From: Drosophila miranda
Taxonomy: Eukaryota; Arthropoda; Insecta; Diptera; Drosophilidae
Assembly: GCF_003369915.1 (NCBI RefSeq)
Contig: NC_046673.1
Coordinates: forward strand, 23,427,718 to 23,491,717
Reading direction: 5' to 3'
Length of the DNA stretch: 64,000 bases
Positions within the stretch are counted from its first letter, which is position 1, and each line of letters starts with the position of its first letter. The position numbers were made by a program, and so were the translations under genes. Positions 58,010 through 64,000 of this stretch are shown here, piece by piece. Below the pieces are notes generated by a model, which worked only from the letters and a program-made list of their open reading frames with translations, did not search any database and was not told the DNA's origin.

Positions 58010-61000
58010 CAAGGCCCAGACCAAGGAGCAGGTGGAGCTCGCTGTGGAGGCCATTGCCAAGGCCTGCTACGAGCGGATGTTCAAGTGGCTCAAGTGGTTC
58101 AAGTGGTGAATCGCATCAATCGGTCGCTGGACCGCACCAAGCGGCAGGGGGCCTCCTTCATCGGCATCCTCGACATGGCTGGCTTCGAGATCTTTGAGCT
58201 CAACTCGTTCGAGCAGCTGTGCATCAACTACACGAACGAGAAGCTGCAGCAGCTCTTCAACCACACCATGTTCATCCTGGAGCAGGAGGAGTACCAGCGC
58301 GAGGGCATCGAGTGGAAGTTCATTGATTTTGGGCTCGATCTGCAGCCCACCATTGACCTGATCGACAAACCGGGCGGCATCATGGCCCTGCTCGACGAGG
58401 AGTGCTGGTTCCCCAAGGCCACCGACAAGACGTTTGTCGACAAGCTCGTCTCGGCCCACTCGATGCATCCGAAGTTCATGAAGACCGACTTCCGGGGCGT
58501 GGCCGATTTTGCCATCGTCCACTATGCCGGACGGGTGGACTACTCGGCGACCAAGTGGCTGATGAAGAACATGGATCCGCTGAACGAGAACATTGTGTCG
58601 CTGCTGCAGGGCTCGCAGGATCCGTTTGTGGTGAACATCTGGAAGGATGTGGAGATCGTTGGCATGGCACAGCAGGCCCTGACCGACACCACGTTCGGGG
58701 CACGCACCCGCAAGGGCATGTTCCGTACCGTGTCCCACCTATTCAAGGAGCAGCTGGCGAAGCTGATGGACACGCTGCGCAACACGAATCCCAATTTTGT
58801 GCGCTGTATCATACCGAACCACGAGAAGCGGGCCGGCAAGATCGATGCCCCCCTGGTGCTCGACCAGTTGCGTTGCAACGGCGTCCTCGAGGGCATACGC
58901 ATCTGTCGCCAAGGCTTCCCCAATCGCATACCCTTCCAGGAGTTCCGCCAGCGGTACGAGCTGCTCACTCCGAACGTCATCGCCAAGGGCTTCATGGACG
59001 GCAAGAAGGCCTGCGAGAGGATGATCCAGGCGCTGGAACTCGACTCGAATCTGTATCGAGTCGGTCAGTCGAAGATCTTCTTCCGCGCGGGCGTCCTCGC
59101 CCATCTCGAGGAGGAGCGTGACTTCAAGATCTCCGACCTAATCGTGAACTTCCAGGCGTTCTGTCGCGGCTTCCTCGCCCGCCGCAACTACCAGAAGCGG
59201 CTCCAGCAGCTGCATGCCATCCGGATCATTCAGCGCAACTGCGCCGCCTACCTCAAGCTCCGCAACTGGCAGTGGTGGCGCCTCTACACGAAGGTTAAGC
59301 CCCTGCTGGAGGTCACCAAGCAGGAGGAGAAGCTCGTCCAGAAGGAGGATGAGCTGAAGCAGGTGCGCGAGAAGCTCGACACGCTGGCCAAGAACACCCA
59401 GGAGTACGAGCGCAAGTACCAGCAGACGCTGGTGGAGAAAACCAGGCTAGCCGAACATCTGCAGGCCGAGACTGAGCTGTGCGACGAGGCGGAGGAGTCG
59501 CGCTCGCGTCTGATGGCTCGCAAACAGGAGCTGGAGGACATGATGCAGGAGCTGGAGACGCGCGTCCAGGAGGAGGAGGAGCGTGTATTGGCCCTGGGCG
59601 GTGAGAAGAAAAAGCTGGAGCTGCACATCCAGGACCTCGAGGAGCAGCTGGAGGAGGAGGAGGCCGCGCGCCAGAAGCTGCAGCTGGAGAAGGTCCAGTT
59701 GGACGGGAAGATCAAGAAGCACGAGGAGGATCTCGCCCTCACCGACGACCAGAACCAAAAGCTGCTCAAGGAGAAGAAGCTGCTCGAAGAGCGGGCCAAC
59801 GATCTCTCCCAGACGCTCGCCGAGGAGGAGGAGAAGGCCAAGCTCGAGGAGCGCATGCACAAGGATCAGCAGCAGCGCCAGGAGACGGACCGCACCAAGC
59901 GAAAGGTGGAAACCGAGGTGGCGGACCTTAGGGAGCAGCTGAATGAGCGACGCACCCAAGTGGAGGAGATGCAGGCGCAGCTGTTGAAGCGCGAGGAGGA
60001 GCTCACCCAGACCCTAATGCGCATTGACGAGGAGTCCGCCACCAAGGCCACCGCCCAAGCAGCGCAAGCAGCGAACGGCCGCCGTGGCATCGAAGAAGAA
60101 GCTGGAGGGCGACCTCAAGGAGATCGAGACCACGATGGAGATGCATAACAAGGTGAAGGAGGATGCCCTGAAGCACGCCAAGAAGCTGCAAGCACAAGTC
60201 AAGGATGCGCTTCGCGACGCCGAGGAGGCCAAGGCGGCCAAGGAGGAGCTGCAGGCGCAGAGCAAGGAGGCCGAGCGCAAGGTCAAGGCCTTGGAGGCAG
60301 AAGTATTACAGCTGACCGAGGATTTAGCCAGCTCGGAGCGGGCCCGACGGGCGGCCGAAACGGAGCGCGACGAGCTTGCCGAGGAGATTGCCAACAGTTC
60401 CAGCAAGGGATCGCTGATGGTCGACGAGAAGCGGCGACTGGAGGCCCGCATTGCCACACTCGAGGAGGAGCTGGAGGAGGAGCAGTCCATTTCGGAGGTT
60501 CTGCTCGACCGCAGCCGCAAGGCGCAGCTGCAGATCGAGCAGCTGACCACCGAGCTAGCCAACGAGAAGTCCAACTCGCACAAGAACGAGAATGGACGCG
60601 CCCTGCTCGAGCGCCAGAACAAGGAGCTGAAGGCCAAGCTGGCCGAGATTGAGACGGCACAACGTACCAAGGTGAAGGCCACCATCGCCACGCTCGAGGC
60701 CAAAATCGCCAATCTGGAGGAGCAGCTGGAGAGCGAGGGCAAGGAGCGACTGCTGCAGCAGAAGGCCAACCGCAAGATGGACAAGAAGATCAAGGAGCTG
60801 ACGATGAACATCGAAGACGAGCGGAGACATGTCGACCAGCACAAGGAGCAAATGGATAAGGTAAGCAGCCCGACCGTTCCTGACTGTGGGATGGTTATAC
60901 TAAAGGATTCGTTTTGCTCCCACAGCTGAATAGCCGCATCAAATTGCTCAAGCGCAATCTGGACGAGACGGAGGAGGAACTGCAGAAGGAGAAGACACAG

Positions 61001-61707
61001 AAGCGCACAGAGGCCATGAACCGTGAGATCAACTCACTCAAAACTAAACTACGGTAGGTGCAGATCCCTGTTCGATCAAGGGTTTTGTGACGGAAGGGGG
61101 AAGTCTCTAGCGCTATGTCTCTCTTTCGCTCTCTTCCGGGATTCAGATTCTTCCTATATTGTTTTGGATGTTTGTTTGTTTTCGCTTCTTTCTCGTAGGC
61201 GCTGTAAGTGCTGCTGGCCAAGATCCATAGTCAGATCCTCAGACCCAGACCCAGACCCAGACCCAGTGAATGTGAACCAGAAACCACTCCAAACCAAAGA
61301 AAACCTAGCAACCACACCTCTGTGTACATCTCTCTGCATGTTAGGAACACACCATCCAGCAAATTCATCCAACAGTGCGAACTAATGCCGTTCAAACTCC
61401 TATTTTAAATAGAATTTAGTTCGTGCAACTCCAATCTCTGTTCTGTTATTTCTGTATTCCCCCATGCACTGCACGTCTACCATCCTACCCAGAACCATCC
61501 TATACTATATATAGTATACCCTGATACTAATCCTGAAACTTGTATGTCTCCCTTTCCTTTAGACGCACCGGCGGCCTCAGCTCCAGCCGGCTCACGGGCA
61601 CACCTTCATCGAAGCGCGGAGGAGGCGGTGGTGGGGGCGGCGGCGGCGGTGACGACAGCTCATCGGTGCAGGATGAATCATTAGATGGCGAGGATTTGGG
61701 CAATTGA
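58010..61707 (+). pseudogene. zip: zipper (non-muscle myosin II heavy chain), truncated copy with internal deletions, right arm
   Basis: Inverted copy of the left zip fragment. Homology starts in the motor domain at [19 protein letters not shown], so switch I is absent. It shares the 14-bp insertion that ends a frame at FKWLKWFKW. Further damage: 45 bp are lost near 59840 ([15 protein letters not shown] missing, frame kept); about 1.5 kb of rod are lost at about 60056-60060, where KATAQ joins sequence next to [11 protein letters not shown] out of frame; and 36 bp are lost in exon 60926-61053 (KRTEAMN). The last exon, 61563-61707, ends DGEDLGN-stop. Exon 58010-60860 is followed by GTAAGC. It cannot encode a myosin. 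Confidence 0.9.
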
Positions 61708-62638
61708 CGCGTTAATTATTAGGTCAAGATCGAGAATAGGACGATGCAGAATTCACCAGCCTGGGTGGCGGCTGCCGCCGTCGCAACCGCCGCAACCGTC
61801 GCAACCGCCGCAACCCTTCCAGGTAACACGCGCAGCGCGGATGCTAAAAACGGAAAATCAGGAGCCCGTGATTCAAAACAACCGCACTTGAAAACGCTCA
61901 ACTCTGTCCAACAATGCCTTGTGCCCTGAAATCGTATGCAAAATTCAATTTTGTTTTGGAGAAAGAAGAGCATGAAGATGGAAGAGAGAAAGTTGAACTA
62001 AAAGACCATCCTATACCCCCCAAGTAGATGCAAATTGTTAATGCATTTTATACCCCCCTAAAGGTGTTACGTTTCATTGAAAAAGTTAATTAAATTTCGG
62101 TTTTTATTTGTATTTTTGTGATTTTTTTGTTTGTTTCTCGAATGTTTTCTGTAATTCTAATTTTTCTTGTGACGGCAAGGTATGCACACACATATACATA
62201 CCTTGCCGTAATGTATGTATATGTGTGTGTGTATGGGAATGGGCTATGGGCAGCACACATACATATATATATGTACTAGAGATGGGCAAGGACTGAAATA
62301 GTTTGGCACGACTCATCGTGGCACTGAAGTAAAAAGTTCCAGCACGCACTAACCCGCACCGTTAAAATATTCAAAGCACGGTTCAACACGTTTTTCATGA
62401 TTTATTTGAACACATGCATGTCCGCTCATTATATTCATATATATGTTTTATTAAACAAAATAAGCATATAAAGCATTAAAATAAAATAAAATCCGACCCC
62501 ATAGCCGAATTTCCCGAAGGGATTGCGTGCGACTACCATGAGAAAATCGATCGCTCTAAATATTATACCAACACTATGGTCAAGCGTTGGGGAGGTGCTG
62601 GCAAAAACAAATCTTTCGAATAAATCGCTCTATTTTCC

Positions 62639-62776
62639 ATTGGAATTTTAAGTCTACCGTGGTCAAATGCCGTGATTGAACGGGTATTCAGTCAAATGAA
62701 TATCGTTAAGATCAAACTTAATATTAAATATATGGTTTGTTTTAGAAATATTTACTTGTTTGATGTATACGACTAG
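62639..62776 (+). pseudogene. hAT transposase C-terminal fragment, right arm
   Basis: Same 46-codon frame as in the left arm: IGILSLPWSNAVIERVFSQM and NIVKIKLN, ending FDVYD-stop. It is the plus-strand mirror of 50928-50791, with no upstream transposase domain. Confidence 0.65.
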
Positions 62777-63743
62777 AATTCTTTTGAAATTTAACGAATA
62801 TGGATTGCGCTGTCATACCAAATGTTGCCACAACCACCAATCACCGGGAAATATTTAAATTCAACACGTTCCAGCGATAAATATACCGATTCGAGTAATA
62901 GCGAATTAGATGAAATAATAACACAATTAGAAATCTATATATCTATTTGTAGCTTGTTCTAGCTTGTATTTTTGTAAGATATAGCATATTTTGACGCTCA
63001 GAATCTGGAATCACTGTCCCAGAGACCACAGTGTTCCGGAGGGGCCCTTAATAACGATGCAGAACTCACCAGCCTGGGTGGCGGCTGCCGCCGTCGCAAC
63101 CGCCGCAACCGTCGCAACCGCCGCAACCAGATACTAATTTTATTTCAATTTAAGCAAATACTTCCGACATGGCCGTAGCACTCTGCTAAAGAATGCCATT
63201 AGTAATAGAAAAATAACAATAAGTAAGAGGAAAAGGATGTGGTCCGAGCAGGTCAAAAATATGGATATAATGGACCGAGAGCGCTTGGTGCCGGCCTTTT
63301 TATAGGAAAAGCAGCAGTCGGCGACGTAGCCACGTCAAAATGGCGGAGCCTCTGCTTTGCCGTAATGTATGTATATGTGTGTGTGTATGGGAATGGGCTA
63401 TGGGCAGCACACATACATATATATGTACTAGAGATGGGCAAGGACTGAAATAGTTTGGCACGACTCATCGTGGCACTGAAGTAAAAAGTTCCAGCACGCA
63501 CTTACCCGCACCGTTAAAATATTCAAAGCACGGTTCAACACGTTTTTCATGATTTATTTGAACACATGTATGTCCGCTCATTATATTCATATATATGTTT
63601 TATTAAACAAAATAAGCATATAAAGCATTAAAATAAAATGATTTTACTGATATATAAATATTTAAATTTTATGCAGCCATTAATCCTTCTTCTGCTGCGT
63701 TTGTTTTGTTTACAAGGGGAGGCGCGTTTTATACAATTTTACA

Positions 63744-64000
63744 ATGAATCCGACGGAATTACTTGATTCTTCCATTGAATCAGACGAGGATAAGATTCGA
63801 AAGAGCTACGATCATGAGGACTTGAAAACATTCCTGGCCAAATCGACTATAAAGGATTACTTTCAACGTGCACTGCAAATATCAGATTGCTATCAGCTGC
63901 TTAGCTATTTGCAGGCGACTTTGTCCAGATATGTTTGGGCAGATTTTGATCTGGAAGAGAAGCTTGATTTATATATTCTGGCCATAATGATGATGACATA
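63744..64000 (+). CDS. Start of an unidentified gene, truncated by the window edge
   Basis: ATG at 63744 (context ACAATG) opens a frame of 85 codons that is still open at base 64000. The N-terminus is acidic (ELLDSSIESDEDKIRKSY) and is followed by what looks like helical sequence (FLAKSTIKDYFQRALQISDC, YQLLSYLQATLSRYVW, LEEKLDLYILAIMMMT). It begins 118 bp outside the right palindrome arm and has no low-complexity bias, so I consider it a real gene start. I do not recognise the family. Confidence 0.6.
   Translation, partial: MNPTELLDSSIESDEDKIRKSYDHEDLKTFLAKSTIKDYFQRALQISDCYQLLSYLQATLSRYVWADFDLEEKLDLYILAIMMMT

Larger units (their letters stand above)
58010..63625 (+). repeat. Right arm of the giant zip palindrome
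   Basis: 5.6 kb, inverted relative to 49942-57261. It carries the zip fragment, repeat B inner (61744-61816), repeat A inner (about 62160-62475), a hAT remnant (62639-62776), repeat B outer (63056-63128) and repeat A outer (63355-63625). The order mirrors the left arm exactly, so the A-B duplication preceded the inversion. Confidence 0.93.

Noticed and set aside
57983-60148. 721-codon frame taken as an intact myosin gene
   Set aside because: It starts in an upstream spacer frame ([18 protein letters not shown]) that only becomes zip after the 14-bp frameshift, lacks the P-loop and switch I, and ends out of frame in the rod deletion.

Overview
This is nuclear DNA from a dipteran, almost certainly Drosophila. 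The genes have short GT-AG introns, one promoter has a TATA box and an Inr at textbook spacing, simple repeats are very dense, and the proteins read as fly orthologues (zipper myosin, glutathione synthetase, HIP, MTFP1). The microsatellite load would suit an obscura-group species, and degraded zip copies would suit a degenerating or newly rearranged chromosome. Both are inferences that the window cannot prove.

Layout. 1-7468 is non-coding. 7469-9184 (+) is an intronless TOM70-type TPR gene. 9188-16059 is non-coding and rich in simple repeats. 16060-18090 (-) encodes a secreted low-complexity protein with a TATA/Inr promoter. 18145-22100 is non-coding. 22121-28790 holds a perfect 92-bp hairpin followed by a 6.4-kb nested foldback-like element. 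29323-34422 (+) is a glutathione synthetase gene with two apparently interchangeable third exons. 34773-35394 (-) is MTFP1 and 35778-37272 (+) is HIP.

The stretch from within the Gss 3' half through HIP (about 32632-37792) is tandemly duplicated at 37795-42985 with only about a dozen substitutions by eye. This gives a 5'-truncated Gss copy and complete second copies of MTFP1 and HIP. The two HIP promoters differ by a 26-bp block that carries DRE-like and Motif-1-like sequences.

46843-47495 (+) is a four-TM MARVEL-type gene. 47500-49940 contains only weak small ORFs. 49942-63625 is a giant imperfect palindrome: two inverted, 5'-truncated and frame-broken copies of zipper (non-muscle myosin II heavy chain) facing away from a 748-bp spacer. 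Each arm also carries a hAT transposase remnant and two nested direct repeats. A partial unknown gene starts at 63744 and leaves the window.

How the pieces relate. Gss makes glutathione, MTFP1 is a mitochondrial inner-membrane fission protein, HIP is an Hsc70 co-chaperone, and the TOM70-like protein would act in mitochondrial import. They look like independent housekeeping neighbours, not an operon. The most unusual parts are the zip palindrome, whose transcript could fold into a long double-stranded RNA matching zip; the alternative Gss exons that rewrite the substrate-binding segment; and the promoter difference between the twin HIP genes.
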